Source: Streptococcus sp. HF-1907 (GTDB lineage: Bacteria; Bacillota; Bacilli; Lactobacillales; Streptococcaceae). Taken from it: 63,934 nt of DNA. Of the stretch, positions 10,095-18,386 are shown in pieces. Location of the stretch: positions 1 to 63,934 of the forward strand of contig NZ_JADNQT010000012.1 of NCBI RefSeq assembly GCF_015594605.1. The letters run 5' to 3'. Positions within the stretch are counted from its first letter, which is position 1; each line of letters begins with the position of its first letter. The notes below the pieces were generated by a model. The model saw only the letters and a program-made list of their open reading frames with translations, was not told the DNA's origin and did no database searches. The translations under genes were made by a program, and so were the position numbers.

Positions 10095-10180
10095 GGGAGC
10101 CTACTGAAAAGTCATCTCTCACAATTTCATAGAGACAGAAAATGAGGAATCACTCTAAATTGGAGTTGATCCCTCATTTC
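10095..10180. repeat. Imperfect hairpin between polA and the LPXTG remnant
   Basis: Positions 10137-10180 contain AATGAGGAATCACTCT and, inverted, GGAGTTGATCCCTCATT with a short loop. The two arms are complementary apart from a few mismatches. There is no clear T-run, so this could be a weak terminator or the end of a decayed element. Confidence 0.45.
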
Positions 10181-10253
10181 TTGGCTCTATCAGTTAGCAC
10201 TAGTGTTTTAGGCGCTAATGATTATCTCACATCTAATGATCTGACGCTAATGA

Positions 10254-10532
10254 TTAATCCTTTTTACGACGACGTCTGTCAGCTAAACCTAACGCATCTA
10301 AGATGAAGCCAATGCCTGTAGCAACTGTTGCTGTTGTATCTTGTTCACCTGTAGATGGAAGCGTTGCTTGTTTAGCAGTACTTGTAGGAATTGTTGATTG
10401 TGTCGTAGACGTTGAAGTTACCGTTGTAGCTTTAGGTTGAGATGTTGTTGAGGTTTGTGGTTGTGAAGTTGGAGTTGGAGTTGTTGGCGTACCAGTTGTA
10501 TTTTGTGGTACTGTATTAAACCATGGTGCTAG
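10254..10532 (-). pseudogene. C-terminal remnant of an LPXTG cell-wall-anchored surface protein
   Basis: About 92 in-frame codons with no start codon. They encode a Thr/Pro/Ser/Gln-rich wall-spanning linker (repeated TP, QPQTSTT), then the sortase motif LPSTGE, a hydrophobic stretch (TVATGIGFILDALGLA) and a basic tail DRRRRKKD before the stop at 10254-10256. This is a complete sortase A sorting signal. An in-frame stop at 10533-10535 cuts it off from any upstream coding sequence, and the stop of the HAD gene lies just 9 bp away, so the rest of the adhesin has been deleted. A working small protein is unlikely because no ATG, GTG or TTG precedes the linker. Confidence 0.8.
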
Positions 10533-10541
10533 TTAATTTAT

Positions 10542-11354
10542 CTAATTTAAAGCAATGTCCAAAATCGCTTGCGCCACACCTGCCTCATCGTTGCTAGCTG
10601 TCACGTGCTTACAGATGGTCTTGACCTCGTCCGTCGCATTGCCCATAGCCACGCTGACCCCTGCGAACTCAAGCATTTCAAGGTCATTTGCCGCATCGCC
10701 CAGTGCCATGACTTGGTCTGGGGCAAAGCCCAAGTGCTGCGCTAATTGTTTAAGGGCACTAGCCTTGGTTGTACCTTGAGGCATAACTTCAAAAAGGTAA
10801 CTCTGGCTTCGCACCGTGCTGAAGGACTGGCTGACTTCCTCAGCCATGTCAGCTTGAAAAAAGTCTAATTGGTCCGGCTCTGCCATATACATGGCTTGGA
10901 AGATGATGTCTGTATCGTCTTTCAGTGCTTCAAAACTGGTTGCCTTTGCTGTGTCAAAGACAAGTCCTGCGTCGTACTGCACTAATTCTGGGACCGCGTC
11001 AGCCAGGGCATAATAGGTATTTTCAGTCGTCAAGGTCAAACACACCTGTGGATAATCACTGACAGCGTCAGCCAATTGTCCCACCTCATCAAACGTCAAC
11101 TGAGCTGAATGCACCAAGTCCCAAGTCTTGGTATTGTAGACGCTGCAGCCGTTGTTCATGATGATGTACTCCTCATCGGTCAGCCCCAGCTGCTCAAAGT
11201 AAGGCAGGATGCCTGATCGCGGACGTCCCGTGCAGATGACAATCTTAATACCCGCCTGCGCCGCCTCTTGAATGGCGTCAATATTGGCCTGCGGAATCTT
11301 CTTCTCGCTATTTAAAAGCGTCCCGTCCATATCAATTGCAATCAGTTTTACCAT
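10542..11354 (-). CDS. Cof-type HAD-superfamily sugar-phosphate phosphatase
   Basis: A 270-residue HAD hydrolase of the Cof/IIB type. Motif I is DMDGTLLNS (residues 8-16), motif II CTGRPRSG (near 44), and motif IV GDAANDLEML (near 217-226), with a C2B cap between. Likely a cytosolic phosphatase for sugar phosphates or flavin; substrate unknown. The upstream gene's TGA overlaps the first of two adjacent ATGs; the second (11354) has the better spacing from GGAG. It is translationally coupled to the UPF0126 gene. Its 3' end abuts a deleted LPXTG gene. Confidence 0.88.
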   Translation of the reverse strand: MVKLIAIDMDGTLLNSEKKIPQANIDAIQEAAQAGIKIVICTGRPRSGILPYFEQLGLTDEEYIIMNNGCSVYNTKTWDLVHSAQLTFDEVGQLADAVSDYPQVCLTLTTENTYYALADAVPELVQYDAGLVFDTAKATSFEALKDDTDIIFQAMYMAEPDQLDFFQADMAEEVSQSFSTVRSQSYLFEVMPQGTTKASALKQLAQHLGFAPDQVMALGDAANDLEMLEFAGVSVAMGNATDEVKTICKHVTASNDEAGVAQAILDIALN

Positions 11355-11986
11355 CATTTTTCTCCTGTTTTTTCTGTGTCTTGCCATTTGACTTTGGGTA
11401 AATGCCACTGGCGCTTGTAACCGAGCATGCGTAGGCAGGTGATTGCCAGCACCAAGAGGTAGTAGCCTGTCGAGTTGGAGGCTAGTTTGAAGTAGAGGAT
11501 GATGCCAGCTAGCACCGACCAGCCGGCATAGACTTCGCTCCGAAGTACCCCAGGCTTGCGCCCAGCCAATACATCCCGAACGACGCCACCGCCAGCTCCT
11601 GTCAAAACTGCTGCTACAATCACCGCACTCAAAGGTTGCTGCATCCGAATGGCATAGAGAGCTCCCTGAACACTAAAGGCCGCTAAACCAATAGCATCTG
11701 TCAGCACCTCTGCTTGCATCCAGCGCTTGTTGATAGCATTTGGAAAAATTATGATGATAAGCATAGCGACTAGAGCCACATAAAAAGCTGGTCCCTGATT
11801 CCACAGCATATGAATGGGCAGACCAATCAACAGATTGCGAATAGCCCCGCCACCAAAAGCCGTCACAAAGCCAAGGATGAAAATCCCCAGAATATCAAAG
11901 TCCTCTTCCATAGCCACGATGGCTCCCGACAAAGCAAAAGCCACCGTCCCCACCAAGTTCAAAATACTCCAAATATCAACTGACAC
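11354..11986 (-). CDS. UPF0126/TRIC-type membrane protein
   Basis: A 210-residue protein with about seven hydrophobic helices and two glycine-rich repeats, FGGGAIRNLLIG (near 44-55) and GAGGGVVRDVLAG (near 130-142). These mark the UPF0126 (YicG/TRIC-like cation channel) family. A role as a glycine or cation transporter/channel is known only for some homologues. It overlaps the HAD gene by a few bases (TGATG region), so the two form an operon. Confidence 0.85.
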   Translation of the reverse strand: MSVDIWSILNLVGTVAFALSGAIVAMEEDFDILGIFILGFVTAFGGGAIRNLLIGLPIHMLWNQGPAFYVALVAMLIIIIFPNAINKRWMQAEVLTDAIGLAAFSVQGALYAIRMQQPLSAVIVAAVLTGAGGGVVRDVLAGRKPGVLRSEVYAGWSVLAGIILYFKLASNSTGYYLLVLAITCLRMLGYKRQWHLPKVKWQDTEKTGEK

Positions 11987-12099
11987 GACCAGCTCCTTTA
12001 TACTAATTTCCCCCTTAGTTTACCATTTTTAGAGGGAAAAAGGGAGGGCTTAGGGAAAATTAAAATCTTATCCGAACATCAGAACACCTAAAACTCTCA

Positions 12100-12275
12100 T
12101 AGACGATAGTCAGTCAACTCCTTTGACCCGTCCGCTGGGCGGTGAGCTTCCTGCAAAAATACATTGACCACTCCGCCCGGCGGTGGGACTCCTACAAAAT
12201 TACATTGGCTACTCCACCCGGTGGTGGGGCTCCTGCAAAATTACATGAGCTTATCCGCTCGGCGGACAGTATTTA
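12100..12275. repeat. Imperfect tandem repeat, about 41-bp unit, each with a GC hairpin
   Basis: About three and a half units of the form CTCCTGCAAAATTACATTG followed by a hairpin such as CCGCCCGGCGG, TCCACCCGGTGGTGG or CCGCTCGGCGG. Arms vary between units, but pairing within each hairpin is kept, suggesting compensatory change. It lies in the 516-bp gap 11987-12502, which has no gene that I can support. Confidence 0.7.
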
Positions 12276-12296
12276 TCCTAATAATAAATGACAATT

Positions 12297-12449
12297 CACT
12301 GATAACGGAATCTTTGAGAGAGTAACAGTCCAGTGGACTGTTACTGCCTGAGCCTAAAAACGAAGAAGCGAAGGGGCTCTAAAATTAGCAATGGAACTCC
12401 GAAGGAGGTTGCTTGCGTCCGCACTACCTTAGAAAATATCAAAAATCAG
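12297..12449 (+). repeat. Dispersed hairpin repeat, copy A (right arm of cop-flanking inverted repeat)
   Basis: It contains GATAACGGAATCTTTGAGAG, a hairpin AGTAACAGTCC-agt-GGACTGTTACT, GCCTGAGCC, and a distal part with GGAGGTTGCTTGCGTCCGC. The same blocks in the same order, on the opposite strand, lie at 15001-15120, so copZ and copA are bracketed by an inverted repeat. Copy A carries about 29 bp (TTAGCAATGGAACTCCGA region) missing from copy B but present in the related sequence at 23900-23971. Confidence 0.85.
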
Positions 12450-12474
12450 TTTTGCTGTACTCATTACCAGCACT

Positions 12475-12497
12475 AAAAAAACCACCCGGAGGTGGTT
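12475..12497 (-). terminator. Terminator of the cop operon
   Basis: On the reverse strand AACCACC / GGTGGTT form a stem with a tight loop followed by a seven-T run, just after the copZ stop. Confidence 0.8.
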
Positions 12498-12502
12498 GAC
12501 TC

Positions 12503-12712
12503 TTAAATCTCTTTACCTAGTGCGAATTTTGTTCCTTTGAGGGCACCTTTAAGCATAAATTTAAAAGGTTTACCTGTCACAGTTGCTTGTTTTTTGTCCA
12601 AGTCAACGACAACTTTTTCCACACCGCGGACGGCTGAGAGTTTTTCTGTAACAGTTTTGACACAGCCGTCACATTTCATACCAGTTACTTCATACGTTTT
12701 TTCCATAATCAT
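12503..12712 (-). CDS. copZ: Copper chaperone CopZ
   Basis: A 69-residue heavy-metal-associated domain protein that carries Cu(I) to CopA or CopY. The binding motif is GMKCDGC (residues 11-17), and the following VVVDLDKKQATVTG completes most of a ferredoxin-like fold. The C-terminal third (KPFKFMLKGALKGTKFALG) departs from the standard HMA fold. It is the last gene of the copper operon, 10 bp after copA, and is followed by a terminator. The start could also be two codons later (MEKTYEV). Confidence 0.9.
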   Translation of the reverse strand: MIMEKTYEVTGMKCDGCVKTVTEKLSAVRGVEKVVVDLDKKQATVTGKPFKFMLKGALKGTKFALGKEI

Positions 12713-12722
12713 TTCCTACTTT

Positions 12723-14960
12723 CTATAATTTAACCCATTTCAAACGAAGGGCATTGAGAATAACAGACACTGAACTAAAGCCCATAGCGAGACCCGCCAG
12801 CATTGGATTGAGAAGTGGTCCGCCAAAGAGGTAGAGCACGCCCATAGCCACCGGAATGGCTAGCACATTGTAGAAGAAAGCCCAGAAGAGGTTCTCCTTA
12901 ATAATTCTAAGCGTTTTTCGACTAATGGTCAAACTTTTAACCACATCTGAGAGCTCAGGCTTCATGAGAATCACATCCGCAGACTCGATAGCAATGTCAG
13001 TCCCAGACCCCATGGCAATCCCGATATCAGCACTGGCAAGCGCAGGCGCATCATTGATACCATCGCCCACCATAGCGACTTTTCTATCCTGACCTTTCAG
13101 GTCAAGAATGGCTTGCGCTTTCTCATCAGGTAACACATCTGAGATAACTTGATTGATACCTAGTTGACTAGCGATGGCTGACGCAGTTGCCGCATTATCG
13201 CCCGTCAACATGACCACATCAATTCCCAATGATTGCAGTTTGGCAACCGTCGCCTGACTGTCAGCCTTGACCTGGTCAGCAAGACTAATCACCCCAAGCA
13301 GATGCTCAGCTTTCCCGACATAAATCGGCGTTTGACCCAGCTTAGCAGCTGTCTCAACAATGGCTTTAGCGCTGCTAGTATCAATCTTTTGATCCGCCAT
13401 CAACTTGCCATTACCGACATAGATGGTCTGTCCAGCAAGTGTCGCTTTGAGACCTAGACCTGTTAGAGACTGGAAGTCGCTAGCTTCTTCAAGCGCCAGC
13501 CCATTTTCCACAGCCTTGTCAACAATAGCTTGGCTAAGCGGATGCTCAGAGAGTTTTTCCACAGAGGCGACCTTGGTCAATAGCTCTGCTTCGGTCATAT
13601 CAGAGGCATGGACAGCAACAACCTCAGGCTTACCTTGAGTCAAAGTCCCGGTCTTGTCAAAGACGATAGTGTCCACATGGTGGGCTGTCTCAAGGCTATC
13701 GCCACCTTTGAAGAGGATACCGTTTTCAGCTGCGCGTCCACTACCCACCAAGATAGCTGTCGGAGTCGCAAGTCCAAGAGCACAAGGACAGGCGATAACC
13801 AGCACCGCGATGGCAATCTTGAGAGAGAAGATAAAGGTTTGCCCCATGATGAAGAACCAGAAGAGACCTGCGATTAGCGCGATAGTCATGACAACTGGCA
13901 CAAAGACACCAGACACTTTGTCAGCAATATTAGCAATCGGTGCCTTAGTTGATTGAGCATCTTCAACTAGCTTGATAATCTGTGATAGCATGGAGTCGCT
14001 ACCGATTTTCTCAGTGCGAATCTTGAGGGCGCCTTGACCGTTGATGGAGGCACCGTAAACTTGACTATCCACGGTTTTATCCACAGGGAGGCTTTCCCCT
14101 GTCAGCATAGATTCGTCAATGGCTGACTGCCCTTCGATGACAATCCCGTCAACGGGAACTTTTTCCCCAGGTTTAACCATAACAATGTCGCCGACTTGGA
14201 CTTGCTCGATTGGGAGCGACAGCTCTTGTCCATCACGGATAACACGTGCTTCCTTGGCAGACAGCGTCAGCAATTTTTCAATAGCCGCAGAAGTCCGTCC
14301 CTTAGAAAGGGTTTCAAAATACTTGCCCAGCGTAATCAAGGTCAAAATGACCGCCACAGACTCAAAGTAAAGGTCGTGCACATGATGCCCATGCCCCAAG
14401 ATGACATGATAGAGGCCGAAAAGGCTGTAAATGAAGGCTGCGCTGGTTGCTACCGCAACCAAGGAATCCATGTTTGGATGCCCCTTAAAGAGAGAGCGCA
14501 AGCCATTTTCATAAAACATGCGACCAAAATACATAACAGGAAGCGTCAAGACCAATTCAAGCACAGCCACCGTCAAGGGTGCTTGACTAGCCTGCAAGAA
14601 TGGCGGCAACCACAAGCCCATCATGCCGCCCATAGAAATGTATAAAAGCGGAATGGCAAAGACCGCTGAAAGCCAGAAGCGATGCCACATCTTATGGGTC
14701 GCCGTGCTGTGACGCTCCTGCTGACTTTGGGCTTGCTCAGGGTCATAGACCGTCGCACCGTAGCCAGCGTCAGCCACTGCTTTTTCAATCTCAGCCTCAG
14801 AAATTAAATCTGGGTCAAAATCCACCGCCATCTTTTCCGTCGTCAAGTTAACCACAGCCTTGTCCACATGCGCCAACTTATTGACCGCCTTTTCCACAGT
14901 CAGGGCACAGGAGGCACAGGTCATGCCGTCAATTACGAAAGTTTCCTCTTTAGTTGCCAT
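12723..14960 (-). CDS. copA: Copper-exporting P1B-type ATPase CopA
   Basis: Membrane pump exporting Cu(I). The 745-residue protein has one N-terminal metal-binding domain (GMTCASC, residues 12-18), eight predicted membrane segments, the transport motif [10 protein letters not shown] (near 395), the phosphorylation site DKTGTLT (near 440), TGE actuator motif (near 278), and the hinge [10 protein letters not shown] (near 640). It lies in the order copY-copA-copZ on the minus strand, with a 272-bp repeat-bearing gap before it. That gap may carry a stronger or second promoter, but none is obvious. Confidence 0.95.
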   Translation of the reverse strand: MATKEETFVIDGMTCASCALTVEKAVNKLAHVDKAVVNLTTEKMAVDFDPDLISEAEIEKAVADAGYGATVYDPEQAQSQQERHSTATHKMWHRFWLSAVFAIPLLYISMGGMMGLWLPPFLQASQAPLTVAVLELVLTLPVMYFGRMFYENGLRSLFKGHPNMDSLVAVATSAAFIYSLFGLYHVILGHGHHVHDLYFESVAVILTLITLGKYFETLSKGRTSAAIEKLLTLSAKEARVIRDGQELSLPIEQVQVGDIVMVKPGEKVPVDGIVIEGQSAIDESMLTGESLPVDKTVDSQVYGASINGQGALKIRTEKIGSDSMLSQIIKLVEDAQSTKAPIANIADKVSGVFVPVVMTIALIAGLFWFFIMGQTFIFSLKIAIAVLVIACPCALGLATPTAILVGSGRAAENGILFKGGDSLETAHHVDTIVFDKTGTLTQGKPEVVAVHASDMTEAELLTKVASVEKLSEHPLSQAIVDKAVENGLALEEASDFQSLTGLGLKATLAGQTIYVGNGKLMADQKIDTSSAKAIVETAAKLGQTPIYVGKAEHLLGVISLADQVKADSQATVAKLQSLGIDVVMLTGDNAATASAIASQLGINQVISDVLPDEKAQAILDLKGQDRKVAMVGDGINDAPALASADIGIAMGSGTDIAIESADVILMKPELSDVVKSLTISRKTLRIIKENLFWAFFYNVLAIPVAMGVLYLFGGPLLNPMLAGLAMGFSSVSVILNALRLKWVKL

Positions 14961-15000
14961 GAAGAACCTCGCTTTCTAAATGCTCTTTATCTTTAAATAC

Positions 15001-15120
15001 TGATTTTGATATTTTCTCAAGTAGTGCGGACGTAAGTAACCTCCTTTGCTTTTTCGTTTTTAGGCTCAGGCAGTAACAGTCCACTGGACTGTTACTCTCT
15101 CAAAGATTCCGTTATCAGTG
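15001..15120 (-). repeat. Dispersed hairpin repeat, copy B (left arm of cop-flanking inverted repeat)
   Basis: Reverse complement of copy A at 12297-12449. It shares the GTAACAGTCC / GGACTGTTAC hairpin, GGCTCAGGC, the CTCTCAAAGATTCCGTTATC arm and the GTGCGGACGTAAGTAACCTCC part. It sits between copY and copA, inside the operon, so the hairpin should be present in the cop mRNA. Confidence 0.85.
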
Positions 15121-15140
15121 ACGCTGACAGCGTCACTGAT
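15114..15140. other. Near-perfect 27-bp palindrome after copY
   Basis: ATCAGTGACGCTG, one base, then CAGCGTCACTGAT: a 13-bp perfect stem. It is directly joined to dispersed repeat copy B. No T-run follows in the copY direction, so it is not a standard terminator; it may attenuate or stabilise the copY mRNA, or be part of the repeat. Confidence 0.75.
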
Positions 15141-15232
15141 AATCCCACTACGGCAAGTTTGGCTCACTTCGTTCGCTCTTATCTATAATGTTTTCGCGCT
15201 TACGAAACAAGCCTAGGTCTTTTGAGTTTAAA

Positions 15233-15661
15233 TTAGTTTAAATGCTCCTTGCACTTGCATTGACCGAGGACACAGTCGCAGACGACCTTATCCACAGCGC
15301 TAGCTTTTTTCTTTTCTAAAAGTAATTGCAGAGCTGAAATATCAGCCTCAGTCATGGGACGGTCAGCTAGCAAGTGCTCCAAGATTGCTACGTGCTTGGT
15401 CCGGCAGAATTTGCTAAAAACTTCATCAACCTGCTCAGCCATAGCATCGGATTCCGCAAGCAGAGCTGAATAGATGAAGCCCTTACCGATCTTGCTTGTC
15501 GCTAAGTAACCCTTGTCCACCAGGCGCTTGAGCAGAGTCTTGACTGTCGAAGCCGACCAATTATTCTTGGCACCTAGAACTGTTAGAATATCACCGCTAG
15601 TCGCCTGACCCTTGGTCCAAACCACGCGCATAATATCCCATTCCGCATTTGAAATTGCCAT
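15233..15661 (-). CDS. copY: Copper-responsive repressor CopY
   Basis: A 142-residue member of the BlaI/MecI/CopY family that represses the cop operon until Cu(I) displaces its zinc. The N-terminal winged helix (residues 1-70, ISNAEWDIMRVVW) binds DNA. The C-terminal metal hook CDCVLGQCKCKEH (near 128-140) has the exact CxCxxxxCxC pattern. It is the first gene of the cop operon, preceded by a strong promoter and two operator-like sites. Confidence 0.95.
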   Translation of the reverse strand: MAISNAEWDIMRVVWTKGQATSGDILTVLGAKNNWSASTVKTLLKRLVDKGYLATSKIGKGFIYSALLAESDAMAEQVDEVFSKFCRTKHVAILEHLLADRPMTEADISALQLLLEKKKASAVDKVVCDCVLGQCKCKEHLN

Positions 15662-15680
15662 GCTAGAAACTCCTTTTGTT

Positions 15681-15724
15681 TATGTTTGTAGATTTATTAT
15701 AAACCTATCGTTTACGTTTGTCAA
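15681..15724 (-). promoter_or_regulatory. cop operon promoter with two CopY operator-like sites
   Basis: On the reverse strand a perfect TTGACA (15719-15724), 17-bp spacer and TATAAT (15696-15701). Two similar 10-mers, TATGTTTGTA (15681-15690) and TACGTTTGTC (15713-15722, forward strand), overlap the -35 and lie just after the -10. Each matches one half of the TACAnnTGTA cop box well and the other half poorly. Their placement suits a repressor operator. Confidence 0.75.
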
Positions 15725-15812
15725 CAGTAAAAGTCGCTTGATGAGAAATAAAATGATTTTTCAGCTCCTATGCAATCCGCCAAGTCCTTGCTGGGCTCGG
15801 TCTGGCATATCT

Positions 15813-15998
15813 TTAGGTATTTTCTTTAGCTTGATTGGCCGCTCTAACCGACTTAGCATGGGGCTGACTAGCAACTTTGTCCGCCATCTGCTTGCCTCCC
15901 TGTATTGTAAGGTTCAGAAGGTCCATAGCTCGGATGCCCTCAATAGCACCCGCCCCAAGCGCCAGATAGGCGCCAGACTTGCGGTAGCCATTTGGCAT
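15813..15998 (-). CDS. Small unidentified ORF with a good ribosome site
   Basis: 61 codons, not recognised. The ATG follows GGAGGG at a 9-base spacing, which is better than chance. The product begins MPNGYRKSGAYLALGAG, with an alanine/glycine-rich stretch that could form one short hydrophobic helix, and has a polar end. It lies alone in a gap between copY and the nucleotidyltransferase, upstream of the cop promoter region. It could be a real small protein or a remnant. Confidence 0.35.
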   Translation of the reverse strand: MPNGYRKSGAYLALGAGAIEGIRAMDLLNLTIQGGKQMADKVASQPHAKSVRAANQAKENT

Positions 15999-16126
15999 TT
16001 CGGTGGTCCCTCCATTTTTCCCCTACATTTTTAGAGGCGCATCACTGACTCAGGCGCTCTTCTCCCAGATGAGCCCGACGCTTCTCTTGATTTTTTAGCA
16101 AAATAGCAGAGCAGAGTCTTCATTTC

Positions 16127-16354
16127 TCAAGCTGATAACCTGACTCCCCAGGGAACTGACCTGAACCACATGCCGAACAGACAAAACCCTCGGGGGTCCC
16201 GAGCAGAACCACACGTCGGACAGACAAAACCTTCGGAGAACTGACCTGAATTACATGGCAGGCAAGCAAATTCCCCGGGAAACTGACCCGAATCACACAT
16301 CAGACAGACAACTTCCCCGAGGAACTGACCTAAATCAAACAACAAACGAGTCAT
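16127..16354. repeat. Imperfect tandem repeat, about 42-bp unit
   Basis: Five or so units of the type CCCCGGGAACTGACCTGAATCACA followed by a variable CAGACAGACAAA stretch. On the reverse strand it can be read as a CxxC-bearing repeat (CDSGQFPGEF, CNSGQFSEGF), but there is no upstream ribosome site and the frame does not hold at the ends, so a protein is doubtful. The surrounding 15999-16726 gap contains no gene that I can support. Confidence 0.6.
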
Positions 16355-16624
16355 ACCATCTATCTAACTAAAATCACACCTTAAACAGGCTAATGCACCG
16401 TGTATCTGAACAGAACTACATGGTGGACAAACCAGTAACCGTTTATCTGAGAGATGAGTAGGTCAAAAGTCTATTGCCCACTTAACCAATAAAGAATACC
16501 GCTCCTCCTTTTCTCGCCAAAACCACCGTAAGCAAGGAAAGGACTAGAATAGCTTTTTGTAAGACCATAGGCAAGTCTTTCTTGACAAGTTTAACAACTG
16601 ATTTCTAGAACGTTTTTAGCAAAA

Positions 16625-16800
16625 AAATAAGAGGTTGAGACAAAAATCACAACCTTTTCGTACGGACTAATTGTGAGTCGCAGTGTTGAGTGGCATCAAA
16701 GCACTGATAAATCAGCACTTAGAGACCTACTCAACTGTGCGGAGGTGGGACAACGGAATCGAAGACTTCGTCTTACCGATTTCTGTCCCACTCTCTTGAA
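16625..16800. repeat. Composite streptococcal-type intergenic repeat
   Basis: It starts with the imperfect hairpin GAGGTTGAGACAAAAATCACAACC and ends with GGTGGGACAACGGAATC...GATTTCTGTCCCAC, an inverted pair. The middle (TCAACTGTGCGGAGGT) recurs at 7166-7183. The last 23 codons of the nucleotidyltransferase gene are encoded in this repeat. I recall similar sequences as common in streptococcal intergenic regions, but could not check. Confidence 0.65.
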
Positions 16801-17338
16801 AAACTACCAACTTAGGCCATTTGTCCGCCCAATTTTTCTTAGCCATTCGTGCTCGGTAAACAGCCATCCGCTCTTCATTGCCTGCAAAGCTAGGCGTCGG
16901 GCGGACTTCAAAATTGACAATATCCTCAGCGCCATAAGGTAGAAAAAGCTCCACGTCGCCATCATGAAGTCTGGCACCGATAGCCGTGCAGCGCTCTGGA
17001 AATCTGGCAATGGCATCGCAGGCTGACGCGTACCTATCAGCGCCAGGGGTATGGATGTTCATGTAGACTTCATTCTTAACTTCCCACTTGTAGTGTGGAT
17101 AAGCTGCTCGCAAGTTCTGCTCGATGGCAAGCGTCTCCTCATAAGTCACTTGGGGGTCGTAGAAAACCACATCCACATCGGTCTCCTCGTCAAAATCCTC
17201 TCGGCCCGACAAATGGTTCCAGACCATATTTCGCAAAAGACCCGCTGCTAGCCAGCAATCCCTCAATTCTAAATCAGCGATGATTTGCAGGATGGTCATG
17301 ATGTCTTGGTTGTTTTCGATTAGCGATTTAATGTCCAT
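16727..17338 (-). CDS. Nucleotidyltransferase-fold protein (DUF925-like)
   Basis: A 203-residue protein resembling the YjaB-like nucleotidyltransferase family. Visible features are GLLRNMVW near residue 34-41, the acidic catalytic-type pattern DEETDVDVVFYD (near 49-60) and YGAEDIVNFEVRPTP near 134-148. Substrate unknown. Its start overlaps the end of the LOG gene by 11 bp, so they are co-translated. The last 20 or so residues (from ESGTEIGKTKS) come from an intergenic repeat and probably replaced the original C-terminus. Confidence 0.75.
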   Translation of the reverse strand: MDIKSLIENNQDIMTILQIIADLELRDCWLAAGLLRNMVWNHLSGREDFDEETDVDVVFYDPQVTYEETLAIEQNLRAAYPHYKWEVKNEVYMNIHTPGADRYASACDAIARFPERCTAIGARLHDGDVELFLPYGAEDIVNFEVRPTPSFAGNEERMAVYRARMAKKNWADKWPKLVVFQESGTEIGKTKSSIPLSHLRTVE

Positions 17339-17891
17339 GGCTGCGCTCCTCTTCTGCTACGATAGCGGCAATCTGGTCTAGGCTGTCAAGGAAAATCACC
17401 TTGTCACGCTCAACTGCCGTGATGAAGCCCTGCGCCAGCATATTGTCAAATAAATCCCGCAAGCTATCGTAAAAACCAGCCATGTTGTAGAGGATGATGG
17501 GTTGGGTCAGCTGGTCGAGGCGGGCCATGGAGATAATCTCGCTAATCTCCTCCAGCGTCCCAGGACCACCAGGAAGAGCGATGAAGAGATCGGCCTGCTC
17601 TCGCAAAAGTTGCTTGCGCTCGGTCATATCCTCCACCTCAATTAGGTGAGTCAAGCCGGTATGCTCAATCTCACGCGCTTTGAGAAAGGTCGGAATAATC
17701 CCCGTCACCTGACCACCAGCAGCCAAGCTACTGTCTGCCAAAATGCCCATGAGTCCCTGGTCACTCCCGCCATAAATCAGCACATGACCCTCACGACCAA
17801 GCCAAGTCCCAAGCTCAGCCGTCAAAGCTCTAAAGCTCACATCTGCTCCCAGATGGGAAGCCAAATATACTGTTATTTTCATCTTCTTCAC
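17328..17891 (-). CDS. LOG-family nucleotide phosphoribohydrolase
   Basis: A 187-residue Rossmann-fold protein of the LONELY GUY type (TIGR00730 Rossman-fold group). The family motif LPGGPGTLEEI lies near residues 108-118, with GGSDQGLMGILAD near 41-53 and the Arg-containing ERKQLL near 90. Family members hydrolyse nucleoside 5'-monophosphates such as AMP to base and ribose phosphate. The start may be at 17891 or three codons later (MKITVYL). It is in an operon with the following nucleotidyltransferase. Confidence 0.85.
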   Translation of the reverse strand: MKKMKITVYLASHLGADVSFRALTAELGTWLGREGHVLIYGGSDQGLMGILADSSLAAGGQVTGIIPTFLKAREIEHTGLTHLIEVEDMTERKQLLREQADLFIALPGGPGTLEEISEIISMARLDQLTQPIILYNMAGFYDSLRDLFDNMLAQGFITAVERDKVIFLDSLDQIAAIVAEEERSHGH

Positions 17892-17913
17892 CTCATTTAT
17901 AACCTAGTATAGC

Positions 17914-17946
17914 ACAAAAAAGTCATCGAGGTTGCCCTCGATGACT
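17914..17946 (-). terminator. Terminator of the rimP-nusA-infB-rbfA operon
   Basis: On the reverse strand AGTCATCGAGG / CCTCGATGACT, an 11-bp perfect stem with a 4-nt loop followed by six T. It begins a few bases after the rbfA stop. Confidence 0.9.
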
Positions 17947-17951
17947 GTTGC

Positions 17952-18299
17952 TTATTTCTTATCCAAATTGCGGAGCATTTCGTCAATTTTGTTTCCATAT
18001 TCAATGGATTCGTCTTTAACGAATTGCAAATCTGGGATTTTGTACATGGTCAAGTTGCGACCGAGTTCACGTTTGATAGTACCTGTCGCTTTTTCCAAAC
18101 CAATTTGTGCCTTTTGATTATCAGAAGCAAGGGTTGAATGGATAGTGTAGAACACTTTAGCCATTGATAGGTCACCCAACATTTGAACGTCGGTGATGGT
18201 CACATCTTGAACACGTGGGTCACGAACCTTGAGACGCAAGATTTCGTTGACTTCACGTTTAATTTCCATCCCAACACGGTCAACACGATGATTAGCCAT
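17952..18299 (-). CDS. rbfA: 30S ribosome-binding factor A
   Basis: A 115-residue KH-type RNA-binding protein that assists late 30S maturation and cold adaptation. It has the family N-terminus ([18 protein letters not shown]), and the central [18 protein letters not shown] and AKVFYTI strands. It is the last gene of the nusA-infB operon. The 279-bp spacer to infB, unusually long for this operon, holds an 80-bp duplication and a 16-bp hairpin. Confidence 0.95.
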   Translation of the reverse strand: MANHRVDRVGMEIKREVNEILRLKVRDPRVQDVTITDVQMLGDLSMAKVFYTIHSTLASDNQKAQIGLEKATGTIKRELGRNLTMYKIPDLQFVKDESIEYGNKIDEMLRNLDKK

Positions 18300-18386
18300 A
18301 GGACTTTCCTTTCTTATTAGTCTAATAAACCGAAAGCTAGGACCAGCCTAGCTCTCAGATTCTATTTATTTCTCGTTATATGAAAC

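Noticed and set aside
12100..12275. Possible CRISPR array (also 16127-16354 and 44690-45060)
   Set aside because: Units are degenerate, contiguous and without unique spacers of constant length. There are no cas genes in the window.
16127..16354. Cys-rich repeat protein on the minus strand
   Set aside because: The CxxC pattern follows from a 42-bp DNA repeat. The frame breaks at the ends and there is no ribosome site.
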